This document shows, in pieces, positions 1 through 7,633 of a DNA stretch of 64,000 nt. Positions within the stretch are counted from its first letter, which is position 1, and every line of letters begins with the position of its first letter. A program made the position numbers and the translations under genes. The stretch spans positions 186,001-250,000 of the forward strand of contig CAZGXI010000001.1 of NCBI GenBank assembly GCA_964529715.1, given 5' to 3'. Source of the stretch: CAZGXI01 sp964529715. Lineage in GTDB: Bacteria > Chloroflexota > Anaerolineae > Aggregatilineales > Ch27. The notes under the pieces are model-generated. The model was not told where the DNA came from. It saw only the letters and a list, made by a program, of their open reading frames with translations, and ran no database searches.

Positions 1-1201
1 CACTCGGCTCAGTGCCTAATTCCTGTAACAACTCGCGCTCGATACGCATCAGGCGATTGATCGTCTCGACCATGTGCACCGGGATGCGAATGGTGCGCGC
101 CTGGTCGGCGATAGCGCGGCTGATGGCCTGGCGGATCCACCAGGTAGCATAGGTGCTGAACTTGTAGCCGCGCGTGTGGTCGAACTTATCGACAGCGCGC
201 AACAGGCCAATGTTGCCCTCTTGGATCAGGTCCAGGAAGTTGATGCCCCGACCCATATACCGCTTGGCGACCGACACCACCAATCGCAGGTTGGCCCGCG
301 TGAGAGCCTCAGCCGCCTCTTTGGCACGGCGACGCACCAGATCGAATTCGTCCAACAGGCGGTCGGCGGCGTCTGGCGTCTCAGCTATCCAGGCGCGCAC
401 GATCTCCGGGGCAAGGGCATTCGCCGCCCTCAACCGCTCCTGGACCTCGGCAGGCAGCAGATAGATGGCCTGAAATGTTTCAAACAGATAGCGCGCCAGC
501 GAAGTCCAGGCTTCGTCATGCCCCCAGTCGCGCTGGCGCAGATAATCCCGGATGGTCGAAACAGCCTCCCGGTTATTCCAATTCTCGCGGAGCAGCTGGG
601 CCTCGTCGAAGATCGCACGCAGGTCGGGCGGCGCGATCTTGAAATCGCGCGTGCAGGTCTGGCAAAGCCGCTCCCACGACTGGCGGGCCAGCTCAATCAG
701 CGCCAGCGCCACGTCGGTAGTCTGGTTGCGACCCTGCTCTTCTGCCTCCGAAGCGATCTCATCCAGCATTTGCGAGGCGGCCATCTGCGCAGCCAGCCAC
801 ATCTCGCGGCAGGGATCGAGCAGTTGCACCTGCCCGATCTCTTTCAGGTACATCCGCACCGGGTCGTCGGTCAGCGAGCCGAGGCCTTCGTAGAGGGTAA
901 CTTCGCCTTCCTCATCTTCCTCCTCGCCTTCCAGTTCCAGATCGCCCAGGTCTTGGTCGTCAGCTTCCAGGAGTTCCAGGTCGTTCAGGTCGCCCGGCTC
1001 GTGGTCCTCGTGGTCGTCAGGAATGATCTCCACGCCCAGGGAAGCCAATTTTTCTAAAAACGCCTGGCTTTCCTCGCCATGCGGATCGTCAAACAGGGCC
1101 AGAACTTCTGACTCGGTTAATTGTTTATCACGGCGTCCCTTTGCCAGGACTTCCTCCAGTTTGGCGCGCGGTTTTCGTGTCTTTTTGTTCTGTTTCGCCA
1201 T
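1..1201 (-). CDS. rpoD: RNA polymerase primary-type sigma factor RpoD (partial)
   Basis: Sigma-70 family factor that directs core RNA polymerase to housekeeping promoters. The reading frame runs off the left edge after 400 codons, so regions 3 and 4 (including -35 recognition) are not visible. From the ATG at 1201 (GGGGGA about 8 nt upstream) the protein starts Lys/Arg-rich, has a very acidic stretch near residues 62-100, then region 1.2 (DDPVRMYLKEIGQV, about 112-125), a long non-conserved helix-rich part, and region 2 near residues 320-385 with the core-binding and -10-melting motifs FLDLIQEGNIGLLRAVDKFD and KFSTYATWWIRQAI. It follows dnaG by 128 bp on the same strand; dnaG-rpoD is a classic bacterial macromolecular-synthesis pair. 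Family assignment is very secure; primary rather than alternative status rests on the dnaG link and the acidic N-terminal region. Confidence 0.95.
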   Translation of the reverse strand, partial: MAKQNKKTRKPRAKLEEVLAKGRRDKQLTESEVLALFDDPHGEESQAFLEKLASLGVEIIPDDHEDHEPGDLNDLELLEADDQDLGDLELEGEEEDEEGEVTLYEGLGSLTDDPVRMYLKEIGQVQLLDPCREMWLAAQMAASQMLDEIASEAEEQGRNQTTDVALALIELARQSWERLCQTCTRDFKIAPPDLRAIFDEAQLLRENWNNREAVSTIRDYLRQRDWGHDEAWTSLARYLFETFQAIYLLPAEVQERLRAANALAPEIVRAWIAETPDAADRLLDEFDLVRRRAKEAAEALTRANLRLVVSVAKRYMGRGINFLDLIQEGNIGLLRAVDKFDHTRGYKFSTYATWWIRQAISRAIADQARTIRIPVHMVETINRLMRIERELLQELGTEPS

Positions 1202-1329
1202 CGTACAGTCCCCCAGCGTAAGGCGCCGCATAGAGCACAACAATACTGTGTAGAAGCTGCTCACCCGACCCTGGGAGCAGATCAAAAACAAAGGATGCAG
1301 TTCAACGGCTTACCCCCGAAAAAGAACCG

Positions 1330-3543
1330 TCAACGGTCGTGCACCAGTTGCGCCCGGCGCTGTAATTCGCGGTCTAGGTGGAAAATAGCCACACTGTTAT
1401 TCGCGTGTAATGTGGCCTGATACGCATTTTCTGTCAAATCGTGAACTTCTTGCAACAAAAAGTAAAGTTCCTCGTTGGCGCGGCGCAGGCGTTCGCGCCG
1501 CAGATAGAGCACCTTCTCCACAAAGTCCGTTTCTGGTCCGGCTAACGGACGCCCCTCGCGTTGCTGCTGCTTGAGCACCGACGCCCACTCCGCCCGCAGC
1601 GGTCCTGGCAGCGCCGCCTGAAAAGCATCTTGCGGCGTCGTCGCCCGCAATTCATCTACCTGACGGCACAATGGCTCCCCCAGCGAGGCCCGCACGTGTT
1701 CCAGCGGATCCACGTCGTCCTGCGCCAACGCCGCCAACAATGCTCGCACAATGACCTGGGAGGCTGCATCGCAGAAATCCTGCGGCTCCAGCGGCCCCAA
1801 CGCCACACGAACCGCCGCCTGACGCTGTTGATCCGGCACGACCTGGGCCGCTTCATCGGCTACCTGGCGCAGCGCCCGGTTTGCCTGGTAGATCAACTCC
1901 GGTTGCCGCAACAGCGCGCTCAGACAGTAACGCTCCTGTGCGCTCGCCAGAACGGGGCGCGGACGGGCACGCGCCGCTGTCGGCAGCGCGTCTGCCTCGG
2001 CAAAGTCCTCTGGCGGCGGAGGAAGGTTGTCGTCGAAAGGCGGCGGCTCGTCATCCCATGTCGGCGGTGGGGCAGGCTGCGCCTGTGGCGGAGTCGGAGC
2101 TGGGTGTTTCTGGCGCTCCTGGGCGGCCTGATCCATCGCCGCCGTGCGGCGCTTCTGCCGGATGCGCGCGCTGGTCGGCTGCGGGCGTGCGGTGGCGGCG
2201 CGGCTTTCCAGTGCGATCTCCATCAGCCGCTTTTCGGAAAGATGCAGGGCCAGCGCCAGCTTTTGCACGTTGGCCTCTTTGTGCAGATCGCTCTCCGTCG
2301 CCATCAGGATCGGCAGCAGCGCGCGGGCAATCTTTTCTTTGTCAAAGCTAGAAGCCGCGCGCGGGTCCAGATTCGCCGTGCCCACGCGGATTACATAATC
2401 GGCCACCGGCTCGGCGTGCTCACACAACTGCCGCCACGCCTCCGGGTTCTCGCGGATCAGGTCGTCGGGGTCCTGGCCTTCGGGCAGCGAGATCACGCGC
2501 AAGTCGATGCCCAGGCGTGCAGCTTTGCGCATTGAGCCGTCTGGGCCGAACAACGCTGCGCCGCCTTCATCCAGGGTTTGGCGCGCCACATCCAGGCCGC
2601 GCATAGTCGCGCTAACCCCTGCCGCGTCCGGGTCGAGCGCCAGGATCAGGCGACTGGCGTACTTGCGCAGGGTTTGAAGCTGCGGCTCGGTGAGGGCCGT
2701 GCCCATCTGCGCCACCACATTACGGAAGCCCGCCTGATGCGCCTGCATGGCGTCCATGTAGCCCTCGACAATTACTGCCGTCTCGCGCTCGCGGATTTCG
2801 CGGCGGGCCAGGTCCAGGGCAAAGAGCGTGCTGGATTTATCGAACAGCGGCGTCTGCGGCGAATTGAGATACTTAGGTTCGTCGCCCGGTTTGAGCGCCC
2901 GCGCGCCGAAACCAACCACCCGCCCGCGCCCATCCCGGATGGGGATGACCAGCCGCTCGCGGAAGCGGTCGTAGACGCGCCCTTCGTCGTTGCGGATGGC
3001 AACGCCCGCCGCGATCAGATCGTCCTGCGCGTAGCCCAAACCGCCCAGGTGATTCAGCAATGCATGCCAGCCGCCCGGCGCATAGCCGAGCAGAAAGGTC
3101 TGCACCGTCGCGTCGCTCAGGCCGCGCTTCTGAACGTAGGCGCGCGCACCCTCGGCGGCAGGCGCGTGGAGCAGTTGATCGTGAAAAAAGCGGGCCGTCT
3201 GGTCCAGCAGGCCTAGCAAACGGTCGAAGGCCGCTTCGCGCTCGGTCTGCTCCGGCGTGCCAGGGGCCAGTTCGACACCCGCCCGCTGAGCAAGATTGCG
3301 CAACGCCTCGCCGAAGTCCCAGCCGTGCATTTTCATAGCGAAGGCAAAAATATCGCCGCCTTCGCCACACGCGCCGAAACAGCGCCAGGTCTGGGTATCG
3401 GGAAAGACGATAAACGACGGCGTGCGTTCCTGGTGGAACGGACAGTTGGCTTTGTAGTTGCGTCCTGCCTTCTTAAGCGAGACGCTCTCAGAAATGTAGG
3501 CCACCAGGTCCAGGCGCGCTTTGATTTCTTCAGTGACAGACAT
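1330..3543 (-). CDS. dnaG: DNA primase DnaG
   Basis: Makes the RNA primers for replication. The 737-residue length is slightly above the usual 600-650. The N-terminal CHC2 zinc domain has Cys34, His37, Cys55 and Cys59; the second Cys pair is spaced CFGAC, one residue longer than the usual CFGC. The TOPRIM catalytic core follows, with EGYMD at 260-264 and ALDPDAAG at 302-309, the acidic metal-binding residues. A Pro-rich linker at about 480-530 separates the core from a helical C-terminal helicase-interaction region. The ATG at 3543 has GAGAGGGA upstream and sits 30 nt from a TATAAT box. It is co-directional with rpoD. The plus-strand frames across this gene are composition shadows. Identity is certain at family level. 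Confidence 0.97.
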   Translation of the reverse strand: MSVTEEIKARLDLVAYISESVSLKKAGRNYKANCPFHQERTPSFIVFPDTQTWRCFGACGEGGDIFAFAMKMHGWDFGEALRNLAQRAGVELAPGTPEQTEREAAFDRLLGLLDQTARFFHDQLLHAPAAEGARAYVQKRGLSDATVQTFLLGYAPGGWHALLNHLGGLGYAQDDLIAAGVAIRNDEGRVYDRFRERLVIPIRDGRGRVVGFGARALKPGDEPKYLNSPQTPLFDKSSTLFALDLARREIRERETAVIVEGYMDAMQAHQAGFRNVVAQMGTALTEPQLQTLRKYASRLILALDPDAAGVSATMRGLDVARQTLDEGGAALFGPDGSMRKAARLGIDLRVISLPEGQDPDDLIRENPEAWRQLCEHAEPVADYVIRVGTANLDPRAASSFDKEKIARALLPILMATESDLHKEANVQKLALALHLSEKRLMEIALESRAATARPQPTSARIRQKRRTAAMDQAAQERQKHPAPTPPQAQPAPPPTWDDEPPPFDDNLPPPPEDFAEADALPTAARARPRPVLASAQERYCLSALLRQPELIYQANRALRQVADEAAQVVPDQQRQAAVRVALGPLEPQDFCDAASQVIVRALLAALAQDDVDPLEHVRASLGEPLCRQVDELRATTPQDAFQAALPGPLRAEWASVLKQQQREGRPLAGPETDFVEKVLYLRRERLRRANEELYFLLQEVHDLTENAYQATLHANNSVAIFHLDRELQRRAQLVHDR

Positions 3544-3572
3544 GGGGCGTCCCTCTCACCCTTCAACAGGGG

Positions 3573-3601
3573 ATTATACGCACGCGCAGATGTTCGCGCA
3601 A
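3573..3601 (-). promoter_or_regulatory. sigma-70 type promoter of dnaG-rpoD
   Basis: On the minus strand there is TTGCGC (3596-3601), a 17-nt spacer, and a perfect TATAAT (3573-3578). Transcription would begin near 3566, about 23 nt before the dnaG ATG. The match and spacing are those of a housekeeping promoter. Not experimentally shown. Confidence 0.7.
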
Positions 3602-3671
3602 AAGCGCCTGCCGGTTACTTGTCAGGTAGTGCAAGAGTAGCTAAGCGCCGTACAAAGACCGCCCGGTCCTT

Positions 3672-3703
3672 TTGTAGCAACCCTCTCCTCAATCGGGTAT
3701 AAT
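3672..3703 (+). promoter_or_regulatory. putative promoter of the metallo-hydrolase gene
   Basis: A perfect TATAAT at 3698-3703 lies 45 nt before the TTG start at 3749. The best -35 candidate is TTGTAG at 3672-3677, but the 20-nt spacer is long, so only the -10 is convincing. Confidence 0.45.
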
Positions 3704-3748
3704 CCTTTAAGCTCGTGTGTTCGGATTACCAACAGGGAAGCGGACAAG

Positions 3749-4399
3749 TTGGACATTACCTGGTACGGTCATAGTTGTTTTCGTCTGATGGAGCGCGGCA
3801 AAGCTGCCATTGTCACCGACCCTTATGGAGACGACATCGGCTACCGCCTGCCCAGATTGCGCGCCGACGTGGTGACGATCAGCCACGAGGCGCCCGGCCA
3901 CGCCAACACCAGCCTGTGGCCGCGCACCACGCGCGTGATCACCCGCCCTGGCGAGTACGAGATCGGTGGTGTGTTCATCATCGGCATCGCTATGCATAAC
4001 CCAGAAGCCAGCCAGCCCAGAGAAAACATCGTCTTCCTGCTGGATTTCGACGGCGTGAATGTCGTGCACCTGGGCGACCTGGACTTCGTCCCCAGCCAAT
4101 CGGAGGTAGACGCCCTGGGCGAGGTCAACGTGGCGCTGGTCCCCGTCGGCGGTGGCAACGCCCTGAACGCGGCCCAGGCTGCCGAAGTGATCAACCTGAT
4201 CGAGCCGCACACGGTCGTGCCGATGCATTACAAAACCCCACAGACGACCCTTCCGCTGGACGGTGTAGACCGTTTTCTAAAAGTGATGGGAATCAGCAAG
4301 GTGCAGACGCAAGAAACGCTGCGCGTGACGCCGGGCGAAGCGCCGGAACAGACCCAGATCGTCATCCTGGAACCCCAGCAGCAGGCGCTGGAAAGCTGA
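3749..4399 (+). CDS. MBL-fold metal-dependent hydrolase (UPF0173/YtkL-like)
   Basis: A 216-residue metallo-beta-lactamase-fold protein of the compact type that begins MDITWYGHSCF, characteristic of the UPF0173/YtkL-like hydrolases. After the first strand it carries TDPYGDD and TISHEAPGHAN, a variant of the HxHxDH metal site in which not all canonical His are present. HLGDLDF (about 104-110) and PMHYKT (about 153-158) supply further conserved His/Asp positions. The start is TTG at 3749, chosen because the first conserved strand begins at once and AGGGAAGCGG lies just upstream. The natural substrate of this family is not well established. The next gene starts 30 nt downstream on the same strand and may be co-transcribed. 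Confidence 0.85.
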   Translation: MDITWYGHSCFRLMERGKAAIVTDPYGDDIGYRLPRLRADVVTISHEAPGHANTSLWPRTTRVITRPGEYEIGGVFIIGIAMHNPEASQPRENIVFLLDFDGVNVVHLGDLDFVPSQSEVDALGEVNVALVPVGGGNALNAAQAAEVINLIEPHTVVPMHYKTPQTTLPLDGVDRFLKVMGISKVQTQETLRVTPGEAPEQTQIVILEPQQQALES

Positions 4400-4429
4400 G
4401 CCGGCTCAGGGCAAGGGAAGCGAGGCAAC

Positions 4430-4732
4430 GTGGAATACAAACTGATGATGTCCTGGGACATCAAACCGGGCTACGATCAGCAATACTTTGAGTTCCAGGT
4501 GCGCGAGTGGATTCCGGGCATCACCCGCCTGGGGTTGCAACCGCGCGAAGCATGGTACACCGTCTACGGCGACTGCCCGCAGATCACCACCGCCGCCGTG
4601 ACCGACGATTTGCCCACCATGCGCAGCATCCTCAAAAGCGAGGAATGGCAAGAGCTGCACGAACGGCTGCTGGCTTACGTGAGCAATTACACCCAGAAGA
4701 TCATCCGTGCGTCGCCGGGCTTTCAGTTATAG
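4430..4732 (+). CDS. small conserved hypothetical protein
   Basis: I do not recognise the family. It is a 100-residue soluble protein starting at GTG 4430, with AAGGGAAGCGAGG upstream. The pattern of a first strand (YKLMMSWDI), a Trp-rich helix (VREWIPGI), two short strands around WYTVYGD, and a helix ending EEWQELHERLLAYVSNY resembles a dimeric alpha-beta barrel, a guess from shape only. There is no signal peptide or cysteine. It lies 30 nt after the MBL-fold gene and is followed by a bidirectional terminator, so the two probably form one transcript. Confidence 0.75.
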   Translation: MEYKLMMSWDIKPGYDQQYFEFQVREWIPGITRLGLQPREAWYTVYGDCPQITTAAVTDDLPTMRSILKSEEWQELHERLLAYVSNYTQKIIRASPGFQL

Positions 4733-4753
4733 CCCCCCACCAACACAAACAAA

Positions 4754-4785
4754 AAGGCGCCCCCCAGATAAACGCGGGTCGCCTT
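4754..4785. terminator. bidirectional intrinsic terminator
   Basis: AAGGCGCCCC (4754-4763) pairs with GGGTCGCCTT (4776-4785). GACTTTTT follows on the plus strand and TTTTTGTTTG on the minus strand. It sits between the convergent genes ending at 4732 (+) and 4820 (-), so it can stop both. Confidence 0.75.
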
Positions 4786-4819
4786 GACTTTTTGTGGTCG
4801 CCGAAAACCCGGTGTAACC

Positions 4820-5089
4820 TCAGTCGTGGCTGCTCTTGGTTTCGGTCTTGCTGCTGCTTGCCGAGTCGCCCTCTTTGTCCTTCCTGGAAGAACCGGTCAG
4901 ATTAGAACGGCTAGAACGGCTGTCAGTGACGTAAAAGCCGGACCCTTTAAACACTACCCCGACGGGCGTAATCACGCGGTGCGTTTCACCGTGACATTCC
5001 GGGCAGACCGTGATCGGTTGGTCGGTAAACTTCTGTCTGACGTCGAACCGAACTCCGCATTCTGCGCATTGATACGTATAGACTGGCAT
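4820..5089 (-). CDS. FmdB family zinc ribbon protein
   Basis: An 89-residue member of the FmdB/CxxC_CxxC_SSSS family. It opens MPVYTYQCAECG, has a second CPEC knuckle near residue 29, and then a short strand and a low-complexity Ser/Lys/Asp tail, as usual in this family. The two CxxC pairs should bind one zinc. FmdB was first linked to regulation of formamidase, but most family members have no proven role. The start ATG at 5089 has AGGTGAG 6 nt upstream and its own well-formed promoter at 5131-5158. It is convergent with the 100-residue hypothetical gene. Confidence 0.92.
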   Translation of the reverse strand: MPVYTYQCAECGVRFDVRQKFTDQPITVCPECHGETHRVITPVGVVFKGSGFYVTDSRSSRSNLTGSSRKDKEGDSASSSKTETKSSHD

Positions 5090-5130
5090 ACCAACTCACC
5101 TCATGCACGTGCTGAAACTCACCATCTTGT

Positions 5131-5158
5131 AGTATAGCGGCTTTTCAGGCAGCGTCAA
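5131..5158 (-). promoter_or_regulatory. sigma-70 type promoter of the fmdB-like gene
   Basis: Minus strand: TTGACG (5153-5158), a 16-nt spacer, TATACT (5131-5136). The start codon is about 42 nt downstream of the -10 box. Confidence 0.65.
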
Positions 5159-5171
5159 TTACATGCTACTG

Positions 5172-5218
5172 CATTAGATGTAAAAAATGTCACTGCGTTT
5201 CATTAGAACGGCATTAGA
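5172..5218 (+). repeat. three CATTAGA direct repeats upstream of an ECF sigma gene
   Basis: CATTAGA occurs at 5172-5178, 5201-5207 and 5212-5218, in an AT-rich stretch between the divergent fmdB-like and sigma genes. The last two copies are 11 bp apart (one helical turn), as for adjacent protein-binding sites. Role inferred only. Confidence 0.4.
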
Positions 5219-5229
5219 ATGTGTCTTAG

Positions 5230-5269
5230 AGCGGTGCTAGCCACCGCTGGCGTCCGACATTGCTATACT
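5230..5269 (+). promoter_or_regulatory. palindrome plus extended -10 promoter for the ECF sigma operon
   Basis: AGCGGTG (5230-5236) and CACCGCT (5242-5248) form a 19-bp palindrome around CTAGC. Sixteen bp further on is TGCTATACT, an extended -10 box (TATACT at 5264-5269). No -35 box fits, and the palindrome occupies that position, as an operator or activator site would. The GTG start of the sigma gene is 71 nt downstream. Confidence 0.5.
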
Positions 5270-5339
5270 GGCGCAACCCTCGTGCCGGGCGTGCGTATAG
5301 AGGGGTGAATAGAGGCGCCTGTTTAGGAGAGTTTTTACC

Positions 5340-5948
5340 GTGGCTGAAGAAGCCCCCATCATCCGCGAGTGGGCGAGGGCCGCGCTGCAGGGCGACCAGG
5401 AAGCCTTTGGCAACCTGGTGAGCACACACCAGCACGCGGTATACAACCTGGCCTATCGTCTGTTGGGCAATGCCCAGGAAGCGGAAGATGCGGCGCAGGA
5501 GGCTTTTTTACGGGCCTATGCCAACCTGGATCGCTACGACACCGACCGCCCGTTTAAAACCTGGCTGCTGTCGATTGCATCTAACCACTGCATTGATCGC
5601 CTGCGCAAGCGGCGGCTGACCTGGCTATCTATTGAAGATGAAGCTCTGCCGCCCCATCCTGCGCTTTACAGTAGCGAGCCTGGCCCCGAAGAAAGCTATG
5701 CCAACAGCGAGCGTTCGGCCCTGATCCAGGCACTCTTGGACCGTATCCCGCCCGATTACCGTGCTGTTGTCGTGTTACGCTACTGGTTTGATATGAGCTA
5801 CGAGGAGATCGCCGCCACCCTACACACCAGCGAATCGGCGATCAAGAGCCGTCTGTTCCGCGCGCGGCAAACCCTGGCGCAACTGCTGGGGGATGAACCG
5901 GCGTCGGCAGGGTCCCTGGCGATGCGACCGGCAATGGAGGGTTTTTAA
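5340..5948 (+). CDS. ECF-type RNA polymerase sigma factor (SigW/RpoE group)
   Basis: A 202-residue extracytoplasmic-function sigma factor with only sigma regions 2 and 4. Region 2 spans about residues 25-95, with AVYNLAYRLLGNAQEAEDAA and the -10-contacting RPFKTWLLSIASNHCIDRLR. Region 4 is about 128-185, with LDRIPPDYRAVVVLRYW and the helix-turn-helix MSYEEIAATLHTSESAIKSR. The GTG start at 5340 follows TAGGAGAG. One nucleotide separates its stop from the ATG of a membrane protein that is probably its anti-sigma factor, and a surface-protein gene follows, so the group probably adjusts envelope functions to a signal. Confidence 0.93.
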   Translation: MAEEAPIIREWARAALQGDQEAFGNLVSTHQHAVYNLAYRLLGNAQEAEDAAQEAFLRAYANLDRYDTDRPFKTWLLSIASNHCIDRLRKRRLTWLSIEDEALPPHPALYSSEPGPEESYANSERSALIQALLDRIPPDYRAVVVLRYWFDMSYEEIAATLHTSESAIKSRLFRARQTLAQLLGDEPASAGSLAMRPAMEGF

Positions 5949-5949
5949 C

Positions 5950-6531
5950 ATGGCATTGAACCCACGACATGACCAGATGAACCGCGCCCTCGACGGCCTA
6001 CTGGACGAGGCATTGAGTGCCGAGTGGTACGCCTACTTGGCTGACAACCCGCAGGAAGCGCAGCTTTATGAGGAACTGGAACTGGTTGACCGCATCCTGC
6101 GCGACCCGCCGATGGTCGCCGCGCCACTGGACTTCGCCACAAACGTGATGCTCGCCATCCGCCGTGAGCAGCATCTGGTGTACGCCCAGCAGCCGCGCAC
6201 AGCCGGGCCGGTGCTGGCCCTGGCTTTGGGACTGGGTGCTTTGATCGCCCTACCTCTGCTGGGAACAGCCCTGCTGACCCTGGTGCAAACTATCCTGGGA
6301 CCGAGCGCGCTGATCGTGCTGCTGCAAGGGCTGATCCGCGTGATGGGCCTGGCAAGCAGCGCAGCAGAACAGATACTCCGTTTCTTGGGCGACCTGCTGG
6401 CCGCCTACCCCATGGCGCCAGCCCTGCTGCTCACCGCCATTCCGATGGTGATGCTGTGGGGCTGGCTGGTCTGGTTTTTGCGCCAGCGGGAACGCCCAGC
6501 AACGGTGGTGATCCCAGTCCGCGCCGCTTAG
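5950..6531 (+). CDS. putative membrane-bound anti-sigma factor
   Basis: 193 residues from the ATG at 5950, one nucleotide after the sigma factor stop. The N-terminal ~70 residues are cytosolic and helical, with ALDGLLDEALSAEWYAYLAD and a run of acidic residues, like the sigma-binding domain of ECF anti-sigma factors, although no HxxxCxxC zinc motif is present. Two or three hydrophobic segments follow (about 85-125 and 150-175), with a basic tail. The role is inferred from position directly behind an ECF sigma gene. A longer frame reaches upstream but overlaps the sigma gene and lacks a ribosome site. Confidence 0.75.
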   Translation: MALNPRHDQMNRALDGLLDEALSAEWYAYLADNPQEAQLYEELELVDRILRDPPMVAAPLDFATNVMLAIRREQHLVYAQQPRTAGPVLALALGLGALIALPLLGTALLTLVQTILGPSALIVLLQGLIRVMGLASSAAEQILRFLGDLLAAYPMAPALLLTAIPMVMLWGWLVWFLRQRERPATVVIPVRAA

Positions 6532-6545
6532 GAGGGCGCTTTATT

Positions 6546-7589
6546 ATGAAGAGGTTCCTGCCGGTCGCGCTGACGTTTGTCACACTGGCCCTGTTGCTGC
6601 CCACACTGGTCCGCGCCCAGGGCGGTTCCGGCGTCGTGTTGACCGACTACTATGTGCTGGGCGAGGGGCAGGTCGTTGAGGGCGATTTGCTGATCGCTGC
6701 TCCGGAGATCGTCTTGCAGGCCGGCAGCCGCGTGACGGGCAATGTGGTCCTGTTAGGCGAAACTGTAACCGTCCAGGGACAGATCGACGGCAGCCTGGCT
6801 GCACTGGCCGATTCCGTGAGTCTGGGAGCCAGCGCGTCCATCGGCAGCGACGTCTCTCTGTGCGCCGACAACGTCCGACGCGACGACCGGGCCGTGATCG
6901 GCGGTGTTTACAGCGCAAGCTGCGCCCACATGGGCGACCTGATGAGCGAGGTGGCTCCGCTGGCCTTCGACCCCAATCGCTGGACGTGGAATAACTTCGA
7001 CCCTGCCGCCTGGGACCTGAGCCGTTTCCAGTGGATGGAGGACATCCAGCCGCCCCAGGTTTCACCGGCGCAGCGACTCGGCCTGGGAATCGCCTGGGCG
7101 TTGGGCATTGGGGCGCTGGCAAGCCTGTATGCGCTGATCTTCCCGCAGTCCTTGCGCCGCATCAGCGATGCCGCCTTGAGCGCGCCTGTCGCCTCCGGGG
7201 CCGTGGGGCTGCTGGCGCTGATCCTGACCGTCGTGATCAGCGGTGTGATCGCCGTCTCGCTGATCCTGATCGTCACCGTAATCTTTGTGCCGCTGGCGGC
7301 GCTGCTGTGGCTGACGCTGCTCGCCCTGCTGTTGATCGGCTGGACGGCGCTTGGCCTGCCCGCCGGGACGTGGCTGCTGGCACGTTTCGGTGTCCGGCGC
7401 GCCAGCCCGATGGCGGCGACGGCCATCGGCACCACGCTGCTGACCCTGTTGCTGGGCCTGTTATGCATCAGCGATGTCGGCGGGCTGCTGGCCTGCGGCG
7501 TGCTGACGCTGTTGGGCAGTTGGGGGATGGGCGCGGCCATCCTGACGCAGTTAGGCAGACACCGCTATCCCGCCACGCCCGCGCTGTAA
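6546..7589 (+). CDS. bactofilin-like polymer-forming domain membrane protein
   Basis: 347 residues from the ATG at 6546, with TAGGAGGG 9 nt upstream. It has a signal peptide (MKRFLPVALTFVTLALLLPT), then a short right-handed beta-helix made of repeats such as VVEGDLLIAAPEIVLQAGS and VTGNVVLLGETVTVQGQ (about 35-115), the pattern of the bactofilin/polymer-forming cytoskeletal family. The C-terminal half holds four to five hydrophobic segments (about 175-345). The beta-helix would lie outside the membrane, unlike cytosolic bactofilins. It is the third gene of the sigma/anti-sigma operon and may be its output. A palindrome at 7591-7614 follows the stop. Confidence 0.8.
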   Translation: MKRFLPVALTFVTLALLLPTLVRAQGGSGVVLTDYYVLGEGQVVEGDLLIAAPEIVLQAGSRVTGNVVLLGETVTVQGQIDGSLAALADSVSLGASASIGSDVSLCADNVRRDDRAVIGGVYSASCAHMGDLMSEVAPLAFDPNRWTWNNFDPAAWDLSRFQWMEDIQPPQVSPAQRLGLGIAWALGIGALASLYALIFPQSLRRISDAALSAPVASGAVGLLALILTVVISGVIAVSLILIVTVIFVPLAALLWLTLLALLLIGWTALGLPAGTWLLARFGVRRASPMAATAIGTTLLTLLLGLLCISDVGGLLACGVLTLLGSWGMGAAILTQLGRHRYPATPAL

Positions 7590-7590
7590 G

Positions 7591-7614
7591 AGGGGCGAGG
7601 CGCGCCTCGCCCCT
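7591..7614. repeat. 24-bp perfect palindrome, copy 1 of the GTAGGG..CCCTAC family
   Basis: AGGGGCGAGGCG and its exact complement CGCCTCGCCCCT meet without a loop, followed by AC. It lies between the convergent genes ending at 7589 (+) and 7634 (-), where it could act as a transcription barrier. See the other copies at 11673, 24194, 47187, 50798 and 58012. Confidence 0.75.
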
Positions 7615-7633
7615 ACAGAGCTGTAGAGCTACG

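Noticed and set aside
1561..2535. 324-codon plus-strand frame opposite dnaG
   Set aside because: Arg/Leu/Gln-rich low-information product, antisense to a certain gene, no ribosome site.
5226..5446. Two short minus-strand frames upstream of the ECF sigma gene
   Set aside because: They overlap the start of the sigma gene and the promoter region; no ribosome site or family features.
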